8,303 nt of DNA from Aestuariivirga sp. (lineage in GTDB: Bacteria > Pseudomonadota > Alphaproteobacteria > Rhizobiales > Aestuariivirgaceae). Shown piece by piece: positions 1-8,303 of the stretch. The notes beneath the pieces are model-generated. The model did no database searches. It was not told where the DNA came from and worked only from the letters and a program-made list of their open reading frames with translations. The stretch is from the NCBI GenBank assembly GCA_020252385.1, contig JADCDC010000459.1, forward strand, positions 1-8,303, given 5' to 3'. Position 1 is the stretch's first letter. Each line of letters opens with the position of its first letter. A program made the translations under genes and the position numbers.

Positions 1-1
1 C

Positions 2-1615
2 ATGGCAAAGGCCGACAGCCGCAAAGTGCTTGCAGACCTGAAGGCTCACCTCAAGAAGGGTGCTCCCGCCAACATGCGGCGCGCCTTCGAGCGCGATCCG
101 CAGCGCTTTGCGGCATTCTCCGCGAAAAGCGAGGACCTGCTGCTCGACTACTCCAAATGTGCCGTGAACGCGCGCACGATGACGCTGCTCGGCCAGCTCG
201 CCCGGGCCTGCGAAGTCGAGGGAAAGCGTGACCGCATGTTCGAGGGCGCCCTCATCAACACGACCGAGCAGCGCGCCGTCCTCCACACAGCACTCCGCAA
301 CCGCGCCAACTCAGCCGTCATGGTGGGGGGCCGTGACGTGATGCCCGATGTGAACGGTGTGCTCGCCGCCATGGCGGGTTTCGCCGATGAGGTGCGCAGG
401 TCGAAGATCACCGATGTCGTCAACATCGGCATCGGCGGCTCCGACCTCGGGCCCGCCATGACGACGCTGGCGCTGGCGCCCTACCATGACGGGCCGCGGC
501 TTCACTACGTCTCGAACGTCGATGGCGCCCATATCGCCGATACGCTGAAGCTGCTGAAGCCCGAGACGACGCTGTTCCTCATCGCGTCCAAGACCTTCAC
601 CACCATCGAGACCATGACCAACGCCCAGACGGCGCGCCGCTGGGTTGCCGGAAAGCTCGGCGAGAAGAAGGTGGGCGAACACTTCGCGGCGATCTCGACC
701 GCCATCCCCAAGGTCAAGGCCTTCGGCATTTCGGAGGACCGTATCTTCGGCTTCTGGGACTGGGTGGGCGGGCGCTATTCGATCTGGTCCGCCATCGGCC
801 TGCCCTTGATGATCGCCATCGGCCCGCAGAACTTCATCCGCTTCCTCGAGGGCGGCCATGCGATGGACCGCCACTTCCGCGAGGCGCCGGTGCTCCAGAA
901 CCTTCCCATGCTGATGGGCCTGCTCGGTGTGTGGCACCGCAATGTCTGTGGCCTCCCCTCGCGCGCCATCATCCCTTACGACCAGCGCCTGTCGCGCTTC
1001 CCCGCCTATCTCCAGCAGCTCGACATGGAGTCAAACGGCAAGCGCGTGAGCAAGGACGGCAAGCCCGTGAAGGGCGAGACGGGGCCCATCGTGTGGGGCG
1101 AGCCCGGCACCAACGGACAGCACGCCTTCTTCCAGCTCCTGCACCAGGGCACGGGCATCATCCCCGTCGAATTCCTGATCGCGGCGGAAGCGCATGAGAC
1201 GGGCATGGACGAACACCACGCGCTGCTCATCGCCAATTGCCTTGCGCAATCCCAGGCGCTGATGCGGGGACGCACGCTGAAGGAGGCGGAGGCGCAGCTC
1301 CTCGCCATGGGCAAGAGCAAGGCGGAGGCGAAGGCCCTCGCCCCGCACCGCGTCTTCACCGGCAACCGCCCGTCCCTGACGCTCGCCTACCGCACGCTCG
1401 ACCCGTTCACGCTGGGCCGCCTCATCGCGCTCTATGAACACCGCGTGTTCGTGGAGGCCGCGATCTGGAACATCAACGCCTTCGACCAGTGGGGCGTGGA
1501 ACTCGGCAAGGAACTGGCGACGGGACTGCAGCCGGTCATCGAGGGGAAGCAGGGAACGGCGGGACTCGATTCCTCGACGGCGGGGCTGGTCAAGTATCTG
1601 CGAGGTCTCGTCTAG
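2..1615 (+). CDS. pgi: Glucose-6-phosphate isomerase (phosphoglucose isomerase)
   Basis: Cytoplasmic enzyme that interconverts glucose-6-phosphate and fructose-6-phosphate, linking glycolysis or gluconeogenesis with the Entner-Doudoroff and pentose phosphate routes. The protein is 537 aa, close to the usual length of the bacterial family. Visible motifs in order are GIGGSDLG (143-150), the phosphate-binding SKTFTT (196-201), the first family signature DWVGGRYS (253-260, with Arg258), ESNGK with the catalytic-base Glu343, GEPGTNGQHAFF with His374, and FDQWGVELGK with Lys503 near the C-terminus. All expected active-site residues are present. The N-terminal stretch ending in LLLDYSK matches the family, so the ATG at position 2 is a good start, but the ribosome binding site and promoter lie outside the window and a short upstream extension cannot be excluded. 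It converges on the acyl-CoA dehydrogenase gene, sharing four bases at the stop codons. Confidence 0.97.
   Translation: MAKADSRKVLADLKAHLKKGAPANMRRAFERDPQRFAAFSAKSEDLLLDYSKCAVNARTMTLLGQLARACEVEGKRDRMFEGALINTTEQRAVLHTALRNRANSAVMVGGRDVMPDVNGVLAAMAGFADEVRRSKITDVVNIGIGGSDLGPAMTTLALAPYHDGPRLHYVSNVDGAHIADTLKLLKPETTLFLIASKTFTTIETMTNAQTARRWVAGKLGEKKVGEHFAAISTAIPKVKAFGISEDRIFGFWDWVGGRYSIWSAIGLPLMIAIGPQNFIRFLEGGHAMDRHFREAPVLQNLPMLMGLLGVWHRNVCGLPSRAIIPYDQRLSRFPAYLQQLDMESNGKRVSKDGKPVKGETGPIVWGEPGTNGQHAFFQLLHQGTGIIPVEFLIAAEAHETGMDEHHALLIANCLAQSQALMRGRTLKEAEAQLLAMGKSKAEAKALAPHRVFTGNRPSLTLAYRTLDPFTLGRLIALYEHRVFVEAAIWNINAFDQWGVELGKELATGLQPVIEGKQGTAGLDSSTAGLVKYLRGLV
1612..1615. other. Overlapping convergent stop codons (CTAG)
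   Basis: The palindromic tetramer CTAG supplies TAG to pgi on the plus strand (1613-1615) and TAG to the acyl-CoA dehydrogenase gene on the minus strand (1614-1612). There is no intergenic space. I see no GC-rich hairpin followed by a T-run on either side, so both transcripts probably read into the opposite gene before ending. Confidence 0.9.
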
Positions 1616-3369
1616 AACATCGCCTCATCCAGCTCCATCACCGGGGCAGCGCCGGCGGCGATCCTGGCGTGCAGCGAGGCGGTATCGGGCAGGATGCGCT
1701 GCATGAAGAAGCGCGCGGTGGCAAGCTTGGCGCGGTGGAAGTCCTCGTTGCCCCTGTTGAGTGACGCCTTCGCGGCACGGGCCCAGAGATAGGCCAGCGC
1801 GGTCAGCGCGAAGAGGCGGAGGTAGTCGACGGCGGCGGCACCCGCCTCATCCGGCGCCCGGCGCGCCCGGACGAGCCGTGTCGCGTCGTCCAGCAGGTCG
1901 AATGAGGCCGCGAGCGGGGCGACGAAATCGGCGAGAGCGTCATCATCCTCGTGGGCGCTCACGAAGGCCGTGACGGGCTCAGCGAAGCTTGCGAACAGAT
2001 CCAGATGCAGCACCTTGCGGCCGAGCAGGTCCATCGCCTGGATGCCGTTGGTGCCCTCGTAGATCTGGGTGATGCGCACGTCGCGCACGAATTGTTCCTG
2101 GCCGTTGGCGCGGATGAAGCCGTGGCCACCCAGGATCTGCACGCCGAGATTGGCGACGTCCGATCCGCAGTCGGTGAGGAAGGCCTTCACCACGGGCGTC
2201 AGCAGCGCCACCATGTCGGCGGCGCGCTGGCGGACATCCGCCTCCGGGTGGCGTTCCGACAGGTCGAGTGCCTGTGCGGTCCACAGCGCCAGCATGCGGC
2301 AGCCCTCGGTCAGCGCTCTCTGCGTCATCAGCATGCGGCGCACGTCCGGGTGGACGATGATCGGGTCCGCCTCCTTCTGCGGCGCACGCGGTCCGGACGG
2401 GGCACGGCCCTGCAGCCGCTCACGCGCATAGGCCACCGCGTTCTGGTAGGAGGCCTCGGCAATGGCGAGACCGTGGATGCCGACGGCGATCCGCTCCGCG
2501 TTCATCATCGAGAACATCGCCTTGAGGCCCTGGTGCGGCTCGCCCACGAGCCAGCCCACCGCACCATCGAGATTCATGACGCAGGTGGGGCAGCCGTGGA
2601 TGCCCATCTTGTGCTCGACCGCGCCGCAGGAGATGCCGTTGCGGGGCCCCAGTGCGCCATCCTCAGTCACCAGAAATTTCGGCACGAGGAACAGGCTGAT
2701 GCCTTTCGAGCCTTTCGGCGCATCCGGAAGCCGCGCCAGCACGAAATAGACGATGTTGGGGGTGAGGTCGTGCTCGCCGGCCGAGATGAAGATCTTGGTG
2801 CCCGAGAGCGCGAAGCTGCCATCCTCCCGCGGCAGGGCCTGCGTGCGGAGAAGGCCAAGGTCGGTGCCGCAATGCGCCTCGGTCAGGCACATGGAGCCCG
2901 CCCATTCGCCGCTCGCCAGCTTCGGCCCGTAGAGCGCCTTCTGCTTCGCCGAGCCATAATCATTGAGAAGCACATAGGCGCCGCGTGTCAGGCCGGGGAA
3001 CAGGCCGAAGGCGAGGCAGGCGCCGTTCAGCATCTCCTCGAACAGGATGTTGACCATGTGCGGCATGCCCTGTCCGCCATGTTCGGGCCTTGCGGTGAGC
3101 GCCGGCCAGCCGCCCGCGACGAGCTTCGCATAGGCGTCCCGGAAGCCCTGGGGCGTGGTCACGCGTCCGCTGTCGAAATGAACGCCCTCCTCATCGGCAC
3201 TGCGGTTCAGCGGATGGACCACATCCGTGCAGAAGCGCGCGGACTGGACGAGCACCGCCTCGATCACATCGCGCGAGAGGCCCTCGGAGCCGGGAAGCGA
3301 ATGATCGAAGCTGAGCAGGTCGTAGAGGCAGAAGAGATGGTCGCCAAGCGGTGGGGAGAACTGCGGCAT
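1612..3369 (-). CDS. Acyl-CoA dehydrogenase, long DmdC/AcdA-like form
   Basis: FAD-dependent dehydrogenase that introduces an alpha-beta double bond into an acyl-CoA, passing electrons to electron-transfer flavoprotein. At 585 aa it is far longer than the roughly 380-aa short/medium-chain enzymes and matches the subgroup with a C-terminal extension that includes DmdC (3-methylmercaptopropionyl-CoA dehydrogenase). Order seen: N-terminal helical domain (about 35-155), the substrate/FAD motif CLTEAHCGTDLG (161-172) opening the beta domain, and a C-terminal helical domain with ILGGHGFIR (412-420) and IYEGTNGIQ (436-444), where Glu438 is the likely catalytic base. The extra C-terminal domain runs from about 455 to 585. 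Residue 165 is Ala where Pro is usual. The start MPQFSPPLGD resembles family N-termini, and no other start codon lies between it and the upstream in-frame stop at 3399-3397. It follows sdaA by 10 nt with no Shine-Dalgarno at normal spacing, suggesting translational coupling. The acyl substrate cannot be assigned. Confidence 0.93.
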   Translation of the reverse strand: MPQFSPPLGDHLFCLYDLLSFDHSLPGSEGLSRDVIEAVLVQSARFCTDVVHPLNRSADEEGVHFDSGRVTTPQGFRDAYAKLVAGGWPALTARPEHGGQGMPHMVNILFEEMLNGACLAFGLFPGLTRGAYVLLNDYGSAKQKALYGPKLASGEWAGSMCLTEAHCGTDLGLLRTQALPREDGSFALSGTKIFISAGEHDLTPNIVYFVLARLPDAPKGSKGISLFLVPKFLVTEDGALGPRNGISCGAVEHKMGIHGCPTCVMNLDGAVGWLVGEPHQGLKAMFSMMNAERIAVGIHGLAIAEASYQNAVAYARERLQGRAPSGPRAPQKEADPIIVHPDVRRMLMTQRALTEGCRMLALWTAQALDLSERHPEADVRQRAADMVALLTPVVKAFLTDCGSDVANLGVQILGGHGFIRANGQEQFVRDVRITQIYEGTNGIQAMDLLGRKVLHLDLFASFAEPVTAFVSAHEDDDALADFVAPLAASFDLLDDATRLVRARRAPDEAGAAAVDYLRLFALTALAYLWARAAKASLNRGNEDFHRAKLATARFFMQRILPDTASLHARIAAGAAPVMELDEAMF

Positions 3370-3374
3370 GCGCC

Positions 3375-3389
3375 GGAGTTCAGCACTCC
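3375..3389 (-). promoter_or_regulatory. Small hairpin over the sdaA stop and dehydrogenase leader
   Basis: On the minus strand GGAGT (3389-3385) pairs perfectly with ACTCC (3379-3375) around a 5-nt loop. The sdaA stop codon TGA (3382-3380) lies mostly in that loop. The GGAG in the left arm is the only Shine-Dalgarno-like sequence before the dehydrogenase ATG (3369) and lies about 16 nt upstream, further than usual. A ribosome finishing sdaA would open this stem, which fits translational coupling, but a 5-bp match can arise by chance. Confidence 0.3.
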
Positions 3390-4768
3390 ACGACGTTCAC
3401 CGCAAGGCCGCCGGTCGAGGTCTCCTTGTAGCGCTCGCTCATGTCGAGGCCGGTCTGGCGCATGGTCTCCACACAGGTGTCGAGCGGCACGAAATGCGTG
3501 CCATCGCCCCTGAGTGCCAGGGAGGCCGCCGTCACCGCCTTGACCGCGCCGAAGGCGTTGCGCTCGATGCAGGGCACCTGGACGAGGCCGCCCACCGGAT
3601 CACACGTCATGCCCAGGTGATGCTCAAGCGCAATCTCGGCGGCGTTCTCCACCTGCTCGTTGGTGCCGCCCAAGGCCGCGCAGAGGCCGGCAGCGGCCAT
3701 GGCGGAGGCGGAACCGACCTCGCCCTGGCAGCCCACCTCCGCACCCGAGATCGAGGCATTGTGCTTGATGAGGCCGCCGATCGCCGCCGCCGCGAGGAGG
3801 AAGCTGCGGATGCCCTGCTGGTCGGCACCCAGGCAATGATCGAGATAGTAGCGGATGGTGGCCGGTATGACGCCCGCCGCGCCATTGGTGGGCGCGGTGA
3901 CGACGCGGCCACCGGCGGCATTCTCCTCGTTCACCGCCATGGCATAGACCGAGAGCCAGTCCATGAGCTGGTGCGGCTGGATGGCGTTGTTGCCCTGCTC
4001 CTGCTTCAGCTTGGCATGGATTTCCGCAGCGCGGCGCTTGATCCTGAGGCCGCCGGGCAAGGTGCCGGTCACGGCGAGGCCGCGGTTCATGCAATCGCGC
4101 ATGGCGGCCCAGATGCGGTCGAGGCCGGCGTCGAGTTCTTCCTCGCTCTGGGCGGCGCACTCGTTGGCGCGCTTCATCTCCACGATGGTGAGGCCGGAGC
4201 GGCGGCCCATCTCCAGCATCTCCGCAGCGGTGCGGAAGGGATAGGGCACGTCGACGGAAGGCTTCTCGGCCTTTCCGGCGGCGAGCGAGGCGGCGCGCTC
4301 CGCCTCCGTCTGCACGAAGCCGCCGCCGATCGAGAAGTACGTCTCGCCGAGAAGGCAGTTGTTGTCGTCGTCGAGGATGCGGAAGACGATGCCATTGGCG
4401 TGGCCTTTCAGCGCCGGGCCGAAATCGAAGATCACGTCGCGCGCCGGATCGAAGGCCACGGCATGCCCCGGCGCGATCAGCAGGCTGCCGCGTTCCGCCA
4501 TCTGGCGGAGCACCTCGTCAACCCGGTCGGGATCCATGCCCTGTGGCGTCTCGCCCGCAAGGCCAAGGACGACGGCACGGTCGGTGCCGTGCCCCTTTCC
4601 GGTGAAGGCAAGCGAGCCATGCAGCGTGACGGTGAGGCGGCCCGTCTGCGGCAGCGAGGCGGCGGCCGCCTTCTCGAGGAAACGGCGGGCAGCCACCATC
4701 GGCCCCACCGTGTGGGAACTCGACGGGCCGATCCCGATCTTGAACATGTCGAAGACGGACAGGAACAT
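3380..4768 (-). CDS. sdaA: L-serine ammonia-lyase (iron-sulfur L-serine dehydratase)
   Basis: Deaminates L-serine to pyruvate and ammonia using an oxygen-sensitive [4Fe-4S] cluster; this is not the PLP-dependent threonine dehydratase type. The product is 462 aa, the size of single-chain bacterial enzymes in which the beta and alpha domains are fused. It opens with MFLSVFDMFKIGIGPSSSHT and the SSSHTVGPM motif (16-24) of the beta domain. The alpha domain (about 190 onward) carries APTNGAAGVIPA (292-303) and three likely cluster cysteines: Cys347 (GCQGEVGS), Cys389 (TCDPVGG) and Cys400 (VPCIERN). The last residue is Cys462 (NVVEC), matching the C-terminal cysteine known to ligate the cluster in the resting Legionella enzyme. 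The ATG at 4768 is chosen because the conserved N-terminus starts there and GGAAG sits 5 nt upstream; an in-frame TTG at 4810 would add 14 unconserved residues. It is the upstream gene of a probable two-gene unit with the acyl-CoA dehydrogenase and is divergent from the transporter gene. Confidence 0.97.
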   Translation of the reverse strand: MFLSVFDMFKIGIGPSSSHTVGPMVAARRFLEKAAAASLPQTGRLTVTLHGSLAFTGKGHGTDRAVVLGLAGETPQGMDPDRVDEVLRQMAERGSLLIAPGHAVAFDPARDVIFDFGPALKGHANGIVFRILDDDNNCLLGETYFSIGGGFVQTEAERAASLAAGKAEKPSVDVPYPFRTAAEMLEMGRRSGLTIVEMKRANECAAQSEEELDAGLDRIWAAMRDCMNRGLAVTGTLPGGLRIKRRAAEIHAKLKQEQGNNAIQPHQLMDWLSVYAMAVNEENAAGGRVVTAPTNGAAGVIPATIRYYLDHCLGADQQGIRSFLLAAAAIGGLIKHNASISGAEVGCQGEVGSASAMAAAGLCAALGGTNEQVENAAEIALEHHLGMTCDPVGGLVQVPCIERNAFGAVKAVTAASLALRGDGTHFVPLDTCVETMRQTGLDMSERYKETSTGGLAVNVVEC

Positions 4769-4773
4769 GCGCG

Positions 4774-4778
4774 CTTCC
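4774..4778 (-). promoter_or_regulatory. Ribosome binding site of sdaA
   Basis: GGAAG on the minus strand, 5 nt before the ATG at 4768. It supports this ATG over the in-frame TTG at 4810. Confidence 0.6.
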
Positions 4779-4783
4779 AAGCA

Positions 4784-4809
4784 TGGGTTAAGGCTTCGAG
4801 CATAACCCA
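4784..4809. promoter_or_regulatory. Inverted repeat in the sdaA leader
   Basis: TGGGTTA (4784-4790) and TAACCCA (4803-4809) are perfect inverted 7-mers separated by 12 nt. The repeat ends 15 nt before the sdaA start codon and just upstream of its ribosome binding site. It could be an operator for a dimeric regulator of the divergent pair or a leader hairpin in the sdaA mRNA. I cannot identify the regulator, and no convincing -35/-10 pair for sdaA is visible nearby. Confidence 0.35.
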
Positions 4810-4891
4810 ATCTGCCGCTTTTTGTGCCGGAAACGTCAGGCGGGCGCTTTTGCAGTTCCGGCCCGGCGCGCGCCGTGCTGTATAGCTTCGC

Positions 4892-4907
4892 GCGGGCTTC
4901 GGCCCGC
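4892..4907 (+). promoter_or_regulatory. C(UUCG)G tetraloop hairpin in the transporter leader
   Basis: GCGGGC (4892-4897), TTCG (4898-4901) and GCCCGC (4902-4907) form a perfect 6-bp all-GC stem with the unusually stable cUUCGg tetraloop. It ends 5 nt before the purine-rich ribosome binding site at 4913-4920. No T-run follows, so it is not a standard intrinsic terminator. A role in mRNA stability or translation initiation is an inference. Confidence 0.45.
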
Positions 4908-4912
4908 CAGAC

Positions 4913-4920
4913 GAGGGGGA
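4913..4920 (+). promoter_or_regulatory. Ribosome binding site of the transporter gene
   Basis: The purine run GAGGGGGA lies 12 nt before the chosen ATG (4933), slightly far. An ATG at 4920 overlaps it but is in another frame that leaves the transporter reading unread and closes at 5087, so it is not the start. Confidence 0.5.
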
Positions 4921-4932
4921 TGTTCCGGACCG

Positions 4933-5802
4933 ATGTTTGCCGTGCTGTTTGGCGTGTTCGCCGCGCTGTGCTGGTCGGTTCACGACCTCATCGCCCGCAT
5001 GATGGCCGCCGAGATCGGCGCCTTCCGCATGGCAGCGCTCGTCATGGTGTCGGGCGGCATCCTGCTCTCCTTCTACGTGCTCTATGACGGCGCGATCTGG
5101 AACGCCTCGTGGGAACAGCTGATGTCCGGCTTCCTGCTCGGCCTCGCCTATGGCCTGGGCGTGGGCGGGCTGTTCAAGGCCTTCAGCCTCGGGCCGATCT
5201 CGCTCGTTGGGCCGATCACCGCGGGCTACCCCGTGCTGGCCGTGCTGTGGGGCGTGCTGAACGGTCTCGAACCCACACTGCTGCAGTGGGGCTGCGTGGC
5301 GGCAACGCTCGTCGGCGCCATCATCGTGGCGCGCTCGGGCACCGAGGATGGCGGCATCAACGCGGTGGAGCCCGGCAAGATGCCCACACTGCTGTTCTTC
5401 GCTGCCCTGGCGGTGCTGGGCTATTCCTCCTCGATCGTGCTGGGGCAGCAGGCCGCCGTGACGGTGGGCGAGATCGAGGCTACATGGCTCTCCCGCGCCA
5501 CGGCGCTTGTCACCATCCTGCCCTTCATGCTGCTGGGGGAGCGCAAGTACACGCCGCTCACCGGGCGGCACTGGAAGGGCATCTTCATCATGGGCGGCCT
5601 CGACGTCCTGGGCGTGATCGCCATCAATGCCTCCGGACACCTGCCGGGCAAGGAATTCGCCGGCGTCGGCATTTCGGCCTACGGAGCCCTGTCCGTGATC
5701 CTCGCCATGATTTTCCTGAAGGAGAAGGTCTCGCCCGGGCAATGGGTGGGGCTGGTGATGATCGTCGGCGCCGTGGCCACCATGGCGTTGAGCCAGGCCT
5801 GA
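4933..5802 (+). CDS. EamA-family (drug/metabolite transporter superfamily) membrane protein
   Basis: Inner-membrane carrier of 289 aa, a normal length for the ten-helix EamA proteins, which arose by duplication of a five-helix unit. Hydrophobic segments are roughly at 2-21, 31-51, 63-84, 88-109, 116-133, 151-172, 183-201, 214-233, 239-262 and 268-287. The first half ends with a typical pattern: FKAFSLGPIS, then a Pro-rich helix (GPITAGYPVLAVLWG), then a short hydrophilic link. The second half ends similarly, with FLKEKVSPGQWVGLVMIVGA (261-280). The ATG at 4933 is chosen because the first helix begins at once; upstream codons in this frame encode an Arg/Cys-rich stretch unlike a transporter. 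It is transcribed away from sdaA and ends 140 nt before glgP. Family members export or import amino acids, nucleotides, sugars or drugs, and nothing here identifies the substrate. Confidence 0.88.
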   Translation: MFAVLFGVFAALCWSVHDLIARMMAAEIGAFRMAALVMVSGGILLSFYVLYDGAIWNASWEQLMSGFLLGLAYGLGVGGLFKAFSLGPISLVGPITAGYPVLAVLWGVLNGLEPTLLQWGCVAATLVGAIIVARSGTEDGGINAVEPGKMPTLLFFAALAVLGYSSSIVLGQQAAVTVGEIEATWLSRATALVTILPFMLLGERKYTPLTGRHWKGIFIMGGLDVLGVIAINASGHLPGKEFAGVGISAYGALSVILAMIFLKEKVSPGQWVGLVMIVGAVATMALSQA

Positions 5803-5832
5803 GACGACGGCGTATTCAACCCAAGATGGGCC

Positions 5833-5862
5833 TTGTATAAATCAATCCGACTGATTTATTAT
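5833..5862 (+). promoter_or_regulatory. Candidate sigma-70-type promoter of glgP
   Basis: TTGTAT (5833-5838) and TATTAT (5857-5862), spaced by 18 nt, resemble -35 and -10 elements. Transcription would start near 5869, giving a leader of about 74 nt. It is the best promoter-like pair in the spacer, but alphaproteobacterial promoters are degenerate, so this is a hypothesis. Confidence 0.4.
5837..5859. promoter_or_regulatory. Palindrome overlapping the glgP promoter candidate
   Basis: ATAAATCA (5837-5844) and TGATTTAT (5852-5859) are perfect inverted 8-mers around a 7-nt centre. The element fills the space between the candidate -35 and -10, where a bound dimer would block RNA polymerase. An alternative reading is a weak AT-rich hairpin ending the transporter transcript, since a few Ts follow, but the stem would be unstable. 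The cognate regulator is unknown. Confidence 0.45.
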
Positions 5863-5942
5863 TGCCTCAGTATATTGGATATCGATCCCCGACCGCCTCC
5901 CGTCGGCGACCCCTTCGTGAGACGGACCCCAAAGAGCCAGAC

Positions 5943-8303
<2,361 letters not shown>

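Larger units (their letters stand above)
4769..4932. promoter_or_regulatory. Divergent intergenic region between sdaA and the transporter gene
   Basis: This 164-nt spacer must hold the promoters for sdaA (leftward) and, most likely, the transporter gene (rightward). On the plus strand TATAGC (4881-4886) is a possible -10 element, but no good -35 lies 16-18 nt upstream, so the call is weak. The minus strand offers no clear sigma-70 or sigma-54 promoter. The spacer also contains the inverted repeat at 4784-4809 and the hairpin at 4892-4907. I see no recognisable riboswitch. Confidence 0.5.
5803..5942. other. Intergenic region upstream of glgP with an AT-rich island
   Basis: This 140-nt spacer contains an island at about 5833-5886 that is far richer in A and T than the surrounding genes, as expected for a promoter. 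It carries the candidate promoter and palindrome listed separately. A weaker repeat, CCGAC (5889-5893) and GTCGG (5902-5906), could form a 5-bp leader stem with an 8-nt loop. No strong terminator for the transporter gene is visible. Confidence 0.6.

Noticed and set aside
1951..3513. 520-codon plus-strand open frame antisense to the acyl-CoA dehydrogenase
   Set aside because: It lies opposite a clear enzyme gene and spans into sdaA. The product is His/Arg/Ala-rich with no family motifs, so it is a shadow frame.
4769..4810. Longer SdaA starting at the TTG at 4810
   Set aside because: It adds 14 residues not seen in the family, while the ATG at 4768 begins the conserved MFLSVFD sequence and has GGAAG at good spacing.
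4815..4850. Possible sigma-54 promoter for sdaA on the minus strand around GGCAC
   Set aside because: The downstream GC element is not at the required spacing of ten bases from the GG, so the match fails.
3368..4885. 505-codon plus-strand open frame antisense to sdaA
   Set aside because: It covers a fully conserved sdaA on the opposite strand and reads as His/Ala/Arg/Gly-rich sequence with no motif.
4824..5087. Alternative reading from the ATG at 4920 as a frameshifted transporter N-terminus
   Set aside because: That frame gives an Arg/His-rich peptide that soon stops, whereas the frame from 4933 gives a complete first transmembrane helix. No frameshift is needed.
4477..5742. 421-codon minus-strand open frame across the divergent spacer
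   Set aside because: It overlaps both the transporter and sdaA out of frame, and its His/Gln/Asp-rich composition is that of an antisense shadow.

Overview
This looks like an ordinary chromosomal stretch from an alphaproteobacterium, probably of the Rhizobiales/Hyphomicrobiales type. The evidence is high G+C content, strong preference for G or C at third codon positions, tight gene packing, and five housekeeping or catabolic proteins whose motifs fit that group. The taxonomic placement is an inference from composition and protein style, not from a marker gene. I see no mobile element, tRNA, rRNA, CRISPR array or phage gene.

Layout, left to right. (1) pgi, glucose-6-phosphate isomerase, plus strand, complete; its ATG lies one base inside the window edge. 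(2) On the minus strand, an sdaA then acyl-CoA dehydrogenase pair (L-serine ammonia-lyase upstream, a long DmdC/AcdA-like dehydrogenase downstream), separated by 10 nt and probably cotranscribed. The dehydrogenase ends tail-to-tail with pgi, and the two stop codons share a CTAG. (3) A 164-nt divergent spacer between sdaA and a plus-strand ten-helix EamA/DMT-family transporter. It holds an inverted repeat just upstream of sdaA and a C(UUCG)G-capped hairpin just upstream of the transporter's ribosome binding site. (4) A 140-nt spacer with an AT-rich island that carries a candidate promoter and an 8-bp palindrome. (5) glgP, glycogen phosphorylase, plus strand, 787 codons visible and cut by the right edge.

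Functionally the two ends concern glucose phosphates: GlgP releases glucose-1-phosphate from glycogen, which after phosphoglucomutase becomes the substrate of Pgi. The middle is catabolic: SdaA turns serine into pyruvate and ammonia, and the dehydrogenase oxidises an acyl-CoA thioester of unknown identity. The transporter's substrate cannot be read from sequence; its divergent position beside sdaA makes an amino acid or small metabolite possible but no more.

No undescribed system is evident. The items worth a second look are regulatory: the palindrome over the glgP promoter candidate, the UUCG hairpin before the transporter, the inverted repeat before sdaA, and a small hairpin over the sdaA stop codon that may couple translation to the dehydrogenase. 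The very long open frames antisense to these genes look like GC-driven shadows.
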